64,000 bases of DNA from Flavobacterium ovatum (GCF_040703125.1 NZ_CP160035.1:1240001-1304000), one strand, 5' to 3'. Shown: positions 28,080 through 38,381, numbered from the stretch's first letter. Numbers and translations are program-made. The notes: generated by a model from the sequence alone, not told the origin.

Positions 28080-28499
28080 ATGGGATTTTTTAGTGATTTT
28101 AAAGCATCTTTAATGAAAGGTGATGTGTTGAGTTTAGCAACAGCAGTAGTAATTGGTGCTGCATTTGGTAAAATAATTGGTTCCGCTGTTAGTGATGTAA
28201 TTATGCCTATTGTTGGTTTAATAACTGGAGGAGTTGATTTTACAACAAAATTCATTACTCTTGATGGGAATACTTATGAAAACCTTGAAGCGGCCCAAGA
28301 AGCAGGAGCAGCTGTGATTACTTATGGTAACCTTGTACAGGCGACTATTAATTTTGTAATTATTGCCTTTTTTGTTTTTGTTATTTTAAGAGCGGCTGAA
28401 GCATCTAAGAAGAAAGAAGAAGCTGCAGCGCCAGCACCACCAGCAGGTCCTACCCAGGAGGAATTGTTAATTCAAATTAGAGATTTGTTGAAAAAATAA
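28080..28499 (+). CDS. mscL: Large-conductance mechanosensitive channel
   Basis: A 139-aa protein. Start [20 protein letters not shown] and TM1 [26 protein letters not shown] match the MscL signature, the gate being the glycine-rich TM1. TM2 is at about 80-100 ([16 protein letters not shown]), followed by a charged cytoplasmic helix ([18 protein letters not shown]). It opens on membrane tension during osmotic downshock. It is a little longer in the periplasmic loop than E. coli MscL, and independently terminated. Confidence 0.95.
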   Translation: MGFFSDFKASLMKGDVLSLATAVVIGAAFGKIIGSAVSDVIMPIVGLITGGVDFTTKFITLDGNTYENLEAAQEAGAAVITYGNLVQATINFVIIAFFVFVILRAAEASKKKEEAAAPAPPAGPTQEELLIQIRDLLKK

Positions 28500-28523
28500 T
28501 ATCGTTACATTATATATTCTACC

Positions 28524-28553
28524 AAAACCGCTTCTTAATCGAGGCGGTTTTTT
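28524..28553 (+). terminator. mscL terminator
   Basis: AAAACCGC-CTTAATCG-GGCGGTTTTTTT hairpin with T-run, 25 bases after the stop. Confidence 0.85.
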
Positions 28554-28862
28554 TATGCTATGAAAACTTGAACCATTTAGGAGTTGCCATTTATTAAGTC
28601 TTAAAGCTCTTAGTTGCTTAAAAGGACTAAAAAAATGCTTTTTACTTTTATAATGATATTCGGTTAGTTGTTTTGTGGTTAATATTAAATGTGGTTTCTG
28701 TTTATTATATTCTTTAAAATGAGTTGTTTAGTATTTTTTCAGTTGTAAAAAGTTATATTTGTAACATTTTGTTATTTTTTGTTAGCGCGCTTGTTTTGAA
28801 TTAGATATTACTTACTTTTGCAGTTCAAAAAGTAAATTAGAAATAAATAATAAAAATATACG
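28554..28862. promoter_or_regulatory. asd upstream region with canonical Bacteroidetes promoter
   Basis: No gene. TTG (28791-28793), 19-bp spacer, TACTTTTG (28813-28820) matches the TTG-N19-TAnnTTTG housekeeping promoter and ends 43 bases before the asd start. Confidence 0.75.
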
Positions 28863-29852
28863 ATGAGAATAGCAGTAGTAGGAGCTACCGGTATGGTGGG
28901 CGAGATCATGTTAAAAGTATTAGCTGAAAGAAATTTTCCAGTAACTGAGTTAATTCCTGTTGCTTCAGAAAAGTCAGTTGGAAAAGAAATTGAGTTCAAA
29001 GGAACGAAATACAAAGTAGTAGGTTTACAAACTGCTGTAGATATGAAAGCGGACATCGCTTTGTTTTCTGCAGGTGGAGAAACTTCATTAGTTTGGGCGC
29101 CTAAGTTTGCCGAAGCTGGAACTACTGTAATTGACAACTCATCAGCTTGGAGAATGGATCCTACTAAAAAATTAGTAGTTCCTGAAATCAATGCTTCTGA
29201 ATTGACTGCAACCGATAAAATCATTGCAAATCCAAACTGTTCTACCATTCAAATGGTATTGGCTTTGGCTCCATTGCACAAAAAATACAATGTAAAACGT
29301 GTGATCGTTTCTACTTACCAATCTATTACAGGAACAGGTGTAAAAGCAGTGCAACAATTCGAAAACGAATGTGCAGGTATAGAAGGTGATATGGTGTACA
29401 AATACAAAATCAACCGCAACTGCATCCCGCAATGTGATAGTTTTGAGGATAACGGATATACCAAAGAAGAGATGAAATTGGTAAACGAAACCAAAAAAAT
29501 ATTAGGTGATGACACTATCAAATTAACTGCTACTGCTGTTCGTGTGCCTGTTGTAGGTGGACATAGTGAGGCTGTAAATGTTGAGTTCTCTAATGATTTT
29601 GACGTTAACGAAGTAAGAACATTATTGCACAACACTGACGGAATCACAGTTCAAGACAACTTAGATACATTCACTTACCCAATGCCAAGATACGCTGAAG
29701 GTAAAAACGATGTTTTTGTAGGTAGAATTCGTCGTGACGAAAGCCAAGCAAACACATTAAACATGTGGATTGTTGCAGACAACTTGAGAAAAGGTGCTGC
29801 TACAAACACAATTCAAATTGCAGAATACCTAGTTGCAGCCAAATTGGTGTAA
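28863..29852 (+). CDS. asd: Aspartate-semialdehyde dehydrogenase
   Basis: A 329-aa cytoplasmic enzyme that reduces aspartyl phosphate to aspartate semialdehyde with NADPH, for Lys/Thr/Met and cell wall synthesis. The NADP loop is VVGATGMVGEIMLKVL, the active-site Cys lies in NPNCSTIQMV, and GGHSEAVNVEF carries the catalytic His region. Length is typical (about 330). It is transcribed from the promoter described just upstream and ends at its own terminator. Confidence 0.96.
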   Translation: MRIAVVGATGMVGEIMLKVLAERNFPVTELIPVASEKSVGKEIEFKGTKYKVVGLQTAVDMKADIALFSAGGETSLVWAPKFAEAGTTVIDNSSAWRMDPTKKLVVPEINASELTATDKIIANPNCSTIQMVLALAPLHKKYNVKRVIVSTYQSITGTGVKAVQQFENECAGIEGDMVYKYKINRNCIPQCDSFEDNGYTKEEMKLVNETKKILGDDTIKLTATAVRVPVVGGHSEAVNVEFSNDFDVNEVRTLLHNTDGITVQDNLDTFTYPMPRYAEGKNDVFVGRIRRDESQANTLNMWIVADNLRKGAATNTIQIAEYLVAAKLV

Positions 29853-29893
29853 TTACGAGTGCATCTTTTATTTAAAGACTTATAATGATATTA

Positions 29894-29932
29894 ACCATCT
29901 GGTTCTCTAACAAGAGAATTAGGTGGTTTTTT
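29894..29932 (+). terminator. asd terminator
   Basis: ACCATCTGGTTCTCT / AGAATTAGGTGGT stem (imperfect) followed by a T6 run. Confidence 0.8.
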
Positions 29933-30512
29933 GCTTACTGTTTTTATCTGTTTACAGAGGGTTAGAAACAAAACGTGTGAACTAGACAATTGACTTAGTA
30001 AGCCTAAAGATAAAGAAGTCATTTTTTTTTAGTGGTCCCAAATTATAGTTAAAACGGTGTACTTTAGTGCATTTCGCTTTAGCTTCTAAAAACTTTTTGC
30101 CACAGATTATTTGGATTAGAAGGATTTAATCTGTGGAAATCAATTTAATCAGTGGCTAATTTTCTTTTTTTTGTAATTCATCCTTGCAGACTTTAAGTCT
30201 GCCAACCAAATCTATGGACTTTAAGTTCATAGAGTGGTTTATTCAAGTTCTAATGATTGATTTTGGCTTCAGATAAACGACAAAAAGTAATTTTCAAACA
30301 CTTTAAAACAATTAAAATTAGGTAAAAGACTACGTTATATGCAAACAAACGTCTTACGTCGGTTATAATTGTGTTTAATAGATGTTTTTGCTAAATTTAA
30401 TACAGCTTAACAACATAAATCAAGTTCTTCATAAGAAATATTTGCTAGTTGATAAGTCATTTTAATCCTTTGATTTTTTGTCTTTAAAATCAGATTTAAT
30501 TGTATTTTAGTC
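29933..30512. repeat. Intergenic region with short palindromic repeats
   Basis: No gene seen. Inverted repeat CCACAGATTA (30100-30109) / TAATCTGTGG (30127-30136); palindrome GCAGACTTTAAGTCTGC (30186-30202), and CTATGGACTTTAAGTTCATAG (30212-30232), which share the core GGACTTTAAG. These are the sort of short dispersed repeats common in flavobacterial spacers. Confidence 0.6.
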
Positions 30513-31052
30513 ATGGAGAAAGATAGCAAAAATAGCCAAACAGAGTATAGTAAAAAACTAAGTATAATAGTAATCTTGCTTCTGATGAATTTTACAAGTA
30601 TTTTGTACGCACAAACACGTGCGATCACAAACACTACTGCCTCGGTATCCATCTTAAGAACTTATGAGATCAAAAAAATTTCAGATCTCACCGTAAATAA
30701 TATTAGTCCTAAAAATAATTCTTCACAAACTAAACGTACTAATAACGCAAGTACAAGTTCATATAATAGTAAATCAGGAACTACAGCAGTAAACATTACA
30801 GAAGCTTCTTTTAGTGTTTCAGATGCAAGTAATTCTACCTATAGTGTAGACTTGAATATTAGTGAGCTTTTAGTCTTTAACGGTGTTGAGATTATGAATG
30901 TGGACAAACTAACCTGTTTAACATCAAAAGTAAATCATGAAGGAGCAGATTTAATTTACTTCGGAGCCACCATTCATGTGAATTCTGATCAAGCTAGCGG
31001 AATCTATTCTAATTTAGGTTCTGACCTGGAAGTATCTGTCAATTATAATTAA
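30513..31052 (+). CDS. Secreted DUF4402-like protein
   Basis: A 179-aa protein with a signal/anchor segment at about 14-33 (LSIIVILLLMNFTSILYAQ). The mature part has SVSILRTYEIKKISDL, a Ser/Thr/Asn-rich linker, and ends GATIHVNSDQASGIYSNLGSDLEVSVNYN. The closing pattern of residues ending in a V-x-V-x-Y-N strand resembles DUF4402 proteins, which have a pilin- or autotransporter-like beta fold. It stands alone with no visible operon. Function unknown. Confidence 0.8.
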   Translation: MEKDSKNSQTEYSKKLSIIVILLLMNFTSILYAQTRAITNTTASVSILRTYEIKKISDLTVNNISPKNNSSQTKRTNNASTSSYNSKSGTTAVNITEASFSVSDASNSTYSVDLNISELLVFNGVEIMNVDKLTCLTSKVNHEGADLIYFGATIHVNSDQASGIYSNLGSDLEVSVNYN

Positions 31053-31226
31053 AACACTCATTTTGATCTAATTGTAAGTGATAATGCTGCATTATTTTTA
31101 AATAACAAAAACAATATGTTGTTGTATAGTGTTTATCTGGTTACGAATTGGTGATGGTAAAATAGAGATCGTTTGTTTTTAAATAATTGCCGAAATCCAT
31201 TTAAAAATAGGTAGTAATTTAAAGTC

Positions 31227-31258
31227 TTGATTTTTGTATCATAGTTTCGCTATCTTTG
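31227..31258 (+). promoter_or_regulatory. Promoter of the His-rich peptide gene
   Basis: TTG at 31227-31229, 21-bp spacer, TATCTTTG at 31251-31258. The -7 box ends only six bases before the ATG at 31265, so the transcript may begin at or near the start codon. Confidence 0.55.
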
Positions 31259-31264
31259 TCCCGC

Positions 31265-31615
31265 ATGAAAAAGAAACAGATTGTCATAGCCTTTTCACTT
31301 GGGTTAACCGTATTGTTGTCAATACTGTTGCAGTCTTTTCATGCGCAAGTACATCATTACGAGGAAGTAGCGCAGCATTATTGCCATCATGAAAATCAAG
31401 GGCATAAAGCGCAAATAACGCACCACCATTACAAAGCAGAATCCTGTACAGTTTGTCATTTCTCGTTTGGCAGCTACATTACAATAGCATTTCCTAATTA
31501 TCAGTTTTATTTTAACTATAAACTGATTCCTTATTTTTCGGTAACTGCCGAGAAAATAATTTCTTTTTCTGGGAGTTTATATTCCCTTCGTGGCCCCCCT
31601 TTTTACAGTAAATAA
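31265..31615 (+). CDS. His-rich secreted or membrane peptide, probable metal-binding protein
   Basis: A 116-aa protein with an N-terminal signal helix (KKQIVIAFSLGLTVLLSILL) and then a histidine- and cysteine-rich segment: HHYEEVAQHYCHHE, THHHYKAESCTVCHF (a CxxC next to histidines). A second hydrophobic or aromatic stretch lies at about 75-100. Such proteins often precede TonB receptors for zinc, copper or other metal ions, and here a TonB receptor starts 136 bases downstream on the same strand. No known domain was recognised. I chose ATG 31265 over a TTG at 31256. Confidence 0.8.
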   Translation: MKKKQIVIAFSLGLTVLLSILLQSFHAQVHHYEEVAQHYCHHENQGHKAQITHHHYKAESCTVCHFSFGSYITIAFPNYQFYFNYKLIPYFSVTAEKIISFSGSLYSLRGPPFYSK

Positions 31616-31751
31616 TTTAATTTGGTTTAATTTTTAAACCAGCAGCCCAATAAGTTGTGAGATCCGCGTTTTCGCGATAGCGAATCCATGTCTTGTTCGC
31701 ATTTTTTACTCGCATAGCGGGAAACAATTACATTATTTATAAAATAAATTT

Positions 31752-33959
31752 ATGAGAAATTATATATTAGTCTTATTCCTAGGACTAAGTACACTATTGC
31801 AAGCACAACAACGATTATCAGGAATCGTAATGAATATTCAAAATCAACCCTTGCCCGCCGTATCAGTTTATATATCTGAATTGCACAAAGGCACCACCAC
31901 CAATGTAAGCGGGAAATTCTCATTTGTAAATTTACCCAAAGGAGAGCTAAAGCTTCGTTTTGTTTTGGTAGGTTATGGGACTCAAAATATAACAGTGAGC
32001 CAGCTTCAAAAAGATGAAATACTTCAGGTAACTATGGACGAAACTTTATTCGAAATGGATGAGGTGATTGTTTCAACGGCCTTTAGTAAGATTCAGTCAC
32101 AAAACGTGATGAAAGTTTCACACGAAAGTATTCAGTCGCTTCAAGAAAAAGGAACTGCGACGTTGATAGAAGGCCTAGCGACTATCCCTGGAGTTTCACA
32201 AGTTTCTACAGGAACTTCGATTGGAAAACCTGTTATTCGTGGGTTGAGCGGTAATCGCGTTTTGGTGTATTCACAAGGCGTTCGTATCGAAAACCAACAA
32301 TTCGGTGACGAACATGGTTTAGGGTTAAATGACTCTGGAGTAGAAAGTGTTGAGGTGATCAAAGGCCCCGCTTCTTTATTGTACGGTTCAGATGCTTTGG
32401 GGGGTGTTTTATATTTCAATCCAGAAAAATTTGCTGATGCTCATAGTTTTAAAGCGAATTTTAGCCAAAAAATATTTTCAAATACTTTGGGTTCGAATAC
32501 ATCTTTGGGGTTGAAAACATCAACCGAAAATTGGAAATATTTGGTTCGAGGGAATTTCTCTACACATTCCGATTATACCGTTCCCAATGGAGATCGAGTA
32601 ACCAATACACGCTACAATGAATCTGATTTTAAAACAGGAATAGGGTATAGTAATTCAAATTTCTCTTCTGTTTTTCGATACAATTACAACAAACTCGATC
32701 TTGGAATTCCTGAAAATGGAATCGATGCCCAATCGACTTCTAAAACAACGGATTTTCCGCGTCAAGGTATTGCCAATCATTTGTTGAGTATGAACTCAGT
32801 GATTTATTTAGGGAGTTCTAAATTAGATCTTGATTTAGGATATATTTCTAATAATCGAAGAGAATTTGAGGAAAGTCCAACAGCAATTTTAGATATGCAA
32901 CTCAATACTTTTAATTTCAATGCCAAATACCATTTGCCAAAAATAGGAGCAATCGAGTCTATTGTTGGAGTCCAAGGTATGCGACAAACCAATACCAATT
33001 CTGGCGAAGAATTTTTAATTCCAGATGCCAAGACCAATGATTTTGGTGTTTTTGGAACCGCTAATTACGAATGGAAATCCAGTGTTATTCAGGGAGGACT
33101 TCGTTATGATAACCGAAAAATTAAAACCGAAGAACATGGCGACATTGGTGATGAAGGCTATTTCAAAGCTATCAACCGTTCTTTTGATAGCTTTAATGCG
33201 TCTTTGGGGTACAAAACCGATTTGGCTACCGATTTGATTTTGCGAATCAATCTGGCCTCTGGATTTAGAGCGCCTAACCTAGCTGAGTTGTCCTCAAACG
33301 GTGTCCACGAAGGAACTTATCGCTACGAAATAGGTAATGCTGATTTGAAAAATGAGCAAAATATTCAAACTGATTTGAATATCGAGTACAAGAATTCACA
33401 TTTTGAGTTTTTTGTCAATGGGTTTTACAACCACATTAATAATTTTATTTATATCAATCCTACAGGAGCAACGCTTGAAGATAATTTAGTTTTTGAGTAC
33501 ATTCAAGACAATGCAAAATTATACGGTGGTGAAGCTGGATTGCATTTTCATCCACATCCATTGGACTGGTTGCATTTTGAAACTAGTTTTGAAACCGTAA
33601 CAGGCAAAAAACAAAATAATGATTATTTGCCCATGATTCCAGCCAACAATTGGAACAATACTGTTCGAGCCGAATTTAAAATTAAAGATTGGTTGAAAGA
33701 TGGTTTTGCAACATTGAGTTATAATGCTACTTTTAATCAAAAAAACGTCAGTGGTTTTGAAACCGCTTCTAGTGGGTATAACTTGATGAATCTAGGTTTT
33801 GGAGGAAAAGTTGCCTTGGGAAAAACTATTTTCAGGATGAATATAAACGGAAATAATATTTTCAATAAAAGCTACATCGCCCATCTTTCCCGCTTAAAAA
33901 CCGATGGTATTCCCAATATGGGAAGAAACATCGTTTTGGGTGTGAACTTTGATTTGTAG
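31752..33959 (+). CDS. TonB-dependent outer-membrane receptor, possibly metal uptake
   Basis: A 735-aa protein with signal peptide (about 1-19), a carboxypeptidase-regulatory-like domain (about 20-105, SGIVMNIQNQPLPAVSVYI), the plug (about 120-225, ATLIEGLATIPGVSQVST, GKPVIRGLSGNRVLVYSQG, DDSGVE-like GLNDSGVESVEVIKGPASLLYG), and a barrel ending LGVNFDL. This size and plug pattern fits metal/siderophore receptors rather than SusC. There are His-rich loops (GLHFHPHPLDWLHFE), as in zinc receptors such as ZnuD. The upstream His-rich peptide supports a metal substrate. A terminator follows. Confidence 0.9.
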   Translation: MRNYILVLFLGLSTLLQAQQRLSGIVMNIQNQPLPAVSVYISELHKGTTTNVSGKFSFVNLPKGELKLRFVLVGYGTQNITVSQLQKDEILQVTMDETLFEMDEVIVSTAFSKIQSQNVMKVSHESIQSLQEKGTATLIEGLATIPGVSQVSTGTSIGKPVIRGLSGNRVLVYSQGVRIENQQFGDEHGLGLNDSGVESVEVIKGPASLLYGSDALGGVLYFNPEKFADAHSFKANFSQKIFSNTLGSNTSLGLKTSTENWKYLVRGNFSTHSDYTVPNGDRVTNTRYNESDFKTGIGYSNSNFSSVFRYNYNKLDLGIPENGIDAQSTSKTTDFPRQGIANHLLSMNSVIYLGSSKLDLDLGYISNNRREFEESPTAILDMQLNTFNFNAKYHLPKIGAIESIVGVQGMRQTNTNSGEEFLIPDAKTNDFGVFGTANYEWKSSVIQGGLRYDNRKIKTEEHGDIGDEGYFKAINRSFDSFNASLGYKTDLATDLILRINLASGFRAPNLAELSSNGVHEGTYRYEIGNADLKNEQNIQTDLNIEYKNSHFEFFVNGFYNHINNFIYINPTGATLEDNLVFEYIQDNAKLYGGEAGLHFHPHPLDWLHFETSFETVTGKKQNNDYLPMIPANNWNNTVRAEFKIKDWLKDGFATLSYNATFNQKNVSGFETASSGYNLMNLGFGGKVALGKTIFRMNINGNNIFNKSYIAHLSRLKTDGIPNMGRNIVLGVNFDL

Positions 33960-33974
33960 ATTATCATTTATTTC

Positions 33975-34008
33975 AAAACGCTATTCGAAAGAGTAGCGTT
34001 TTTTTTTG
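33975..34008 (+). terminator. TonB receptor terminator
   Basis: AAAACGCTATTC / GAGTAGCGTTTTTT hairpin with a T9 run. Confidence 0.85.
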
Positions 34009-34553
34009 CCTCTGATTAAAAGGATTAGGATTGATTTTTTTAGTTTTAAATTTCTTTGATTGCACTGATTTTTTAATAATCTAATCGAAAAAAGAGACAC
34101 GCAGATTTCGCTAATTTTGGCAGATTTTTCTAAGAGTTTCGGCGTAAATCTTTAGTATCTGCGTGCTTTAAATTATGGATAATTGAATTAGTTTGTATTT
34201 TTTTTAATTTCTCCTATCTGCATTCCAAAAGCATGCAATCCATTCTTAAATATTCTCTAATCAGCATTCCAAAGTAGCTTCTTAAATGTTTTTATACCAT
34301 TTTGGTTTTGAATTTACTGTTATATAATGGTTGATGATTGTCTGGTTGAGCGCAGTCGAAACCTCGCTCTATGGAATAGTAAATAATCTCGACTTCGCTC
34401 GATTTGGCAAAATTCAAAACAGTAAATTCAATAATAAAATAGTACTATATTTCTTATATAGTTTAAAAACAAACCCAATCCATCTTAATTTCTAGATGGT
34501 TCAAAAAATACAATTGTAATTCGCTATTTTTGTTAAGCTTACTAAATACACAC
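34009..34553. repeat. Repeat-rich region upstream of the prolyl oligopeptidase
   Basis: No gene. It includes AATCTGCG-type repeat halves (GACACGCAGATTTCGCTAA at about 34095 and GTATCTGCGTGCTTTAA at about 34155) and the MITE-like element described separately. TATTTTTG at 34525-34532 is a possible -7 box for the peptidase, though no TTG lies at the right spacing. Confidence 0.55.
34308..34431 (+). repeat. MITE-like element, copy B (124 bp)
   Basis: Perfect 14-bp terminal inverted repeats TTGAATTTACTGTT (34308-34321) / AACAGTAAATTCAA (34418-34431). The interior matches the reverse complement of 8621-8736 at about 85-90%: TCTGGTTGAGCGCAGTCGAA and CCTCGCTCTATGGAATAGTA. No ORF. Confidence 0.75.
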
Positions 34554-36656
34554 ATGAAAAAAATACTCCTACTAATGACGACAATTTCCGCTTTTGGACA
34601 AAATAACATCCATTATCCACAAACACAAAAAGGGACTGTAACCGATAATTACTTTGGTACCATCGTGCCAGATCCGTACCGCTGGCTTGAAGACGATCGC
34701 TCATCCGAAACTGCCGCTTGGGTTAAGGCGCAAAATGAACTTACTTTTAATTATCTAAAACAAATTCCATTTCGAGAGACAATCAAAACCCGAATGGAAC
34801 AGTTGTGGAATTACGAAAAAGAAAGCGCCCCTTTCAAAGAAGGAAACTATACATACTATTACAAAAATGACGGTTTGCAAAATCAATCGGTGTTGTGGAG
34901 AAAAGGCGAAAAAGGCAAAGAAGAAATTTTCTTAGACCCGAATACTTTTTCTAATGATGCGACAACTTCATTAGGTGAAATTAGTTTTTCCAAAGACGGT
35001 TCATTAGTCGCATATTCGATTTCTGAGGGCGGAAGCGACTGGCGCAAAGTCATTATCATCAATGCCGTTACCAAACAAAAAATAGACGAAACCTTAATCG
35101 ATGTCAAATTCAGTGGACTGTCCTGGATAGGAAGCAAAGGATTTTATTATTCGAGTTATGAAAAACCTAATGGAAGTGAATTGTCTGCCAAAACGGATGA
35201 ACATAAACTGTATTTTCACGCTATTGGAACCAAACAAAAAGAAGATAAAGTAATCTTTGGCGAAAGCCAAAAACGCCGTTATGTAGGTGGTAATGTAACC
35301 GAAGACGACCGTTATTTGGTTATTACGGCGGCCAACTCCACTTATGGAAATGAATTATACATTCAAGACTTGACTAAAAACAACAGTTCGCTAGTGACCG
35401 TTGTTACTGACTTTGAAAGTGATAATAATATCATTGATAACCAAGGTGAAACTTTATTCATTGAAACCGATTGGGAGGCACCCAATAAACGTATTGTCAC
35501 TGTTTCAGTAAAAAATCCAGCACCTGAAAATTGGAAAAATTTTATTCCCGAAACCGAAAATGTGTTGAGTATTAGCACGGGTGGCGGTTACTTTTTTGCT
35601 CATTATATGCAAGATGCCGTTTCAGTTGTGGAACAATACAATGTAAGAGGTTCTAAAATAAGAACGGTAGAGTTAACAGATTTAGGAACAGCGTCAGGGT
35701 TTAGCACCAAGAAAAAAGAAAATTCACTCTATTATACTTTTACAAATTACACCACGCCAGGAACTATTTATAAATTGAATATGGTGTCTGGAGAGTCCGT
35801 TTTGTATAGAAAATCCAAAGCAGATTTTCAGTCTGAACAATATGCAACAAAGCAGGTTTTTTATACTTCTAAAGATGGTACACAAGTGCCCATGATGATT
35901 ATCCATAAAAAAGGACTGCAACTTGATGGTAAAAACCCAACGATTCTATATGGTTATGGCGGTTTCAATATTAGCTTAACGCCAAATTTCAGTATTGCAA
36001 ATGCCGTTTGGATGGAAAACGGAGGCGTTTTTGCAGTGCCTAACCTGAGAGGAGGAGGAGAATATGGTAAAAAATGGCATGATGCGGGAACTCAACTTCT
36101 AAAACAAAATGTCTTTGACGATTTTATCGCTGCGGCAGAATATCTAATATCTAAAAAATATACTTCTTCATCATATCTAGCCATTCGTGGTGGGTCTAAC
36201 GGTGGTTTGCTCGTGGGGGCAGTGATGACGCAGCGCCCCAACTTGATGCAAGTCGCTTTGCCCGCTGTGGGCGTACTGGATATGCTGCGTTACCACACTT
36301 TTACTGCAGGTGCAGGCTGGGCGTATGATTACGGAACCGCGCAGGATAGCAACCAAATGTTTGACTACCTCAAAGGCTATTCGCCAGTGCATAATGTAAA
36401 ATTGGGGGTCCAATACCCAGCGACTTTGATTACCACGGGAGACCATGATGATCGCGTAGTACCAGCACATAGTTTTAAATTTGCAGCCGAATTACAAGAC
36501 AAACAAACAGGCAATAATCCAACCCTCATCCGCATCGATGTCAAGGCCGGTCACGGTGCAGGGAAATCAGTGGCAGCTACGATTGAGGAGAATGTCGATA
36601 TTCAGGCATTTACACTTTACAATATGGGATTAAAGAATTTGCCCAATAAAAATTAG
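34554..36656 (+). CDS. Prolyl oligopeptidase (S9A serine peptidase)
   Basis: A 700-aa protein. Start [15 protein letters not shown] is a signal peptide. The N-terminal half has the seven-bladed propeller typical of S9A ([37 protein letters not shown]). The alpha/beta-hydrolase half has [11 protein letters not shown] (catalytic Ser), [14 protein letters not shown] (Asp) and [10 protein letters not shown] (His). It cleaves short proline-containing peptides, probably in the periplasm. I chose ATG 34554 over the track's TTG at 34530. A single-gene transcript is likely. Confidence 0.93.
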   Translation: MKKILLLMTTISAFGQNNIHYPQTQKGTVTDNYFGTIVPDPYRWLEDDRSSETAAWVKAQNELTFNYLKQIPFRETIKTRMEQLWNYEKESAPFKEGNYTYYYKNDGLQNQSVLWRKGEKGKEEIFLDPNTFSNDATTSLGEISFSKDGSLVAYSISEGGSDWRKVIIINAVTKQKIDETLIDVKFSGLSWIGSKGFYYSSYEKPNGSELSAKTDEHKLYFHAIGTKQKEDKVIFGESQKRRYVGGNVTEDDRYLVITAANSTYGNELYIQDLTKNNSSLVTVVTDFESDNNIIDNQGETLFIETDWEAPNKRIVTVSVKNPAPENWKNFIPETENVLSISTGGGYFFAHYMQDAVSVVEQYNVRGSKIRTVELTDLGTASGFSTKKKENSLYYTFTNYTTPGTIYKLNMVSGESVLYRKSKADFQSEQYATKQVFYTSKDGTQVPMMIIHKKGLQLDGKNPTILYGYGGFNISLTPNFSIANAVWMENGGVFAVPNLRGGGEYGKKWHDAGTQLLKQNVFDDFIAAAEYLISKKYTSSSYLAIRGGSNGGLLVGAVMTQRPNLMQVALPAVGVLDMLRYHTFTAGAGWAYDYGTAQDSNQMFDYLKGYSPVHNVKLGVQYPATLITTGDHDDRVVPAHSFKFAAELQDKQTGNNPTLIRIDVKAGHGAGKSVAATIEENVDIQAFTLYNMGLKNLPNKN

Positions 36657-37031
36657 GAGCTTTTTTCAAAAATCAAAGGTTAAAAATCAATTCTAGGTAC
36701 ATTCGAATTAAGTGTAAACGTTGTTTCGTTATTCATTGCGAGGAACGAAGCAATCACGTAAAGTTTGTCGGCCATCGAAGTTATAACGGTTTTTCTTCTT
36801 TGCAGCAAATCTCCACAATCTTGTCATTCCGTAGGAACTTCTTTTTTTTAATTTGTTTGAGCAGATTGTAATTTGTTTCATATTTGTAGGAATATTTTAA
36901 TATATTTGGAAAGCTAGAAACGCGTACTAAACCTTCGCAAAGCCACCCAATTTTGGGTGTATAGACGAAGGTTTGTTTCGCCTATTTACTAGTTGTGCGT
37001 CAGTTTAGAAAACCGAAACACCGAAAATAAT
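36657..37031. other. Intergenic region with dispersed repeats
   Basis: Contains CATTGCGAGGAACGAAGCAA (about 36734-36753), a common Bacteroidetes repeat, and a hairpin AAACCTTCG / CGAAGGTTT (36929-36973). No gene was identified. Confidence 0.5.
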
Positions 37032-37473
37032 ATGGATAATAATTTAACATTGATAATCATAGGTTTATATACTTTAATTTATGTTATTGTAATACAGAAA
37101 TCTCAAATCGACAAACAAAAAGACGTTATATCATCTATGAAGTCGTTTATGGAAATCTTTAACGTTGACGAGGTTAAAAAACATGTTGAAATGAGAAACG
37201 AACGTGTAATGGAGGACGCAGCTAAATTAATTATAGATAATAAGAAATTTAAAGATATGTCAGAACATTTAGTAAATACAACTACAGAACCAATACAAGA
37301 ATTTTATAAAAAAAATAATTAATGACAGACACATTGAACTATTAAACGTTGTTTCTCAAGTAATAATATCATTAGAACCAGATGAAAGAATAAAATTTAT
37401 AAATGATATTTTACCTAATAACCGACAAGTTCTTATGGATATGTTGATTGATCACGAAAAAAATAATTCTTGA
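37032..37473 (+). pseudogene. Small membrane protein, split by a frameshift at an A8 run
   Basis: The frame from ATG 37032 ends at 37322 after 96 codons (N-terminal helix LTLIIIGLYTLIYVIVIQK, then a coiled-coil-like KSQIDKQKDV... stretch). At the run of eight A at 37308-37315, losing one A would join it to the second frame (IINDRHIELLNVV, PDERIKFINDIL, MDMLIDHEKNNS) ending TGA at 37473, giving about 146 aa. The second frame has no ATG of its own. This could be a real mutation, a slippery site or a sequencing error. Function unknown. Confidence 0.65.
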
Positions 37474-37668
37474 CGTTATTATAATCTTTCTTTGAAACAA
37501 TTTTGTGCTTTAACATAAAACCAAATCGTTCATCAAAAATGTTTTTTTTATTTTCTTTTTTTTTAAACTGATTGAATATAAAATAAAACATAATAATTAA
37601 TTTAAAATTGAATCCGCTTTAAATTGGCGCGGAAATTAAACCGAAAACAACCTTTGAAAAAAATAAAT

Positions 37669-37833
37669 ATGGAATTTATCGTTGGACTTATACTTGTAGC
37701 TGTTTTTATCTTTTTAATCAGAGCATTTGGAGCTTGGATGTTAAGAATTGATGAAGTAATTGAACTTCAAAGAGAACAAACAAAACTGTTGAGAATTATA
37801 TCCGAAAAAATAGCAGAAAAAGAAAATCAATAA
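37669..37833 (+). CDS. Small single-pass membrane protein
   Basis: 54 aa from ATG 37669 (the TTG-initiated longer form is unlikely). One helix (EFIVGLILVAVFIFLIRAFGAW) followed by a charged amphipathic tail (RIDEVIELQREQTKLLRIISEKIAEKEN), similar in layout to the 37032 gene. An 11-bp direct repeat GCGCGGAAATT flanks it (37627-37637 and 37868-37878). No known family. Confidence 0.6.
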   Translation: MEFIVGLILVAVFIFLIRAFGAWMLRIDEVIELQREQTKLLRIISEKIAEKENQ

Positions 37834-38381
37834 AAATCCGACCGCCCAGATTTATAGACAATCGTTAGCGCGGAAATTTTTTCCGTGCCCGCAAAGTGTA
37901 TCTCGTCCTAAATTCCCTAGCTCCTTTAAGTCTTTCCAAATCGTTCTAATACAAAGTAAAGGAGAAGTCTCTCGACTCGTGCCCAATCTTATAGGCATCA
38001 AAACACTTAGGAAAGTATAAGCGTTCATTAGTATGAATAAGATTTAAAAGGCTTATTAGAACGAGTGTGAAGTTGGGAGACTTCGCCAGTATTCTAAATC
38101 ATATTTTGTTCTTACAAGAATAGTTCCTAGAGGGGGCTATAATTAACTTCAATTATAATAGTATAAACCAATTGTACTGCTAAATAGTACACGCTTTTTG
38201 TCATGTCTAGCATAGATGAGATTTGAAAATAGATCTAAACGGTAGACTATAAACCATTTGTGATTTGATTTTAAAAGGGGCTTATGAGATACTGAACTTT
38301 ATTTCATAATGTTTTACTAAATCCTTATTTTTTATAGAAAAAGATTGCTAAATTTGAGATATATCAAAAAAACATTTACAT
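37834..38381. other. Intergenic region before hpf
   Basis: A 548-bp gap. The first 60 bp hold the GCGCGGAAATT repeat. The rest has no ORF or structure I can support. TAAATTTG at 38349-38356 is a plausible -7 box for the next gene. Confidence 0.45.
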
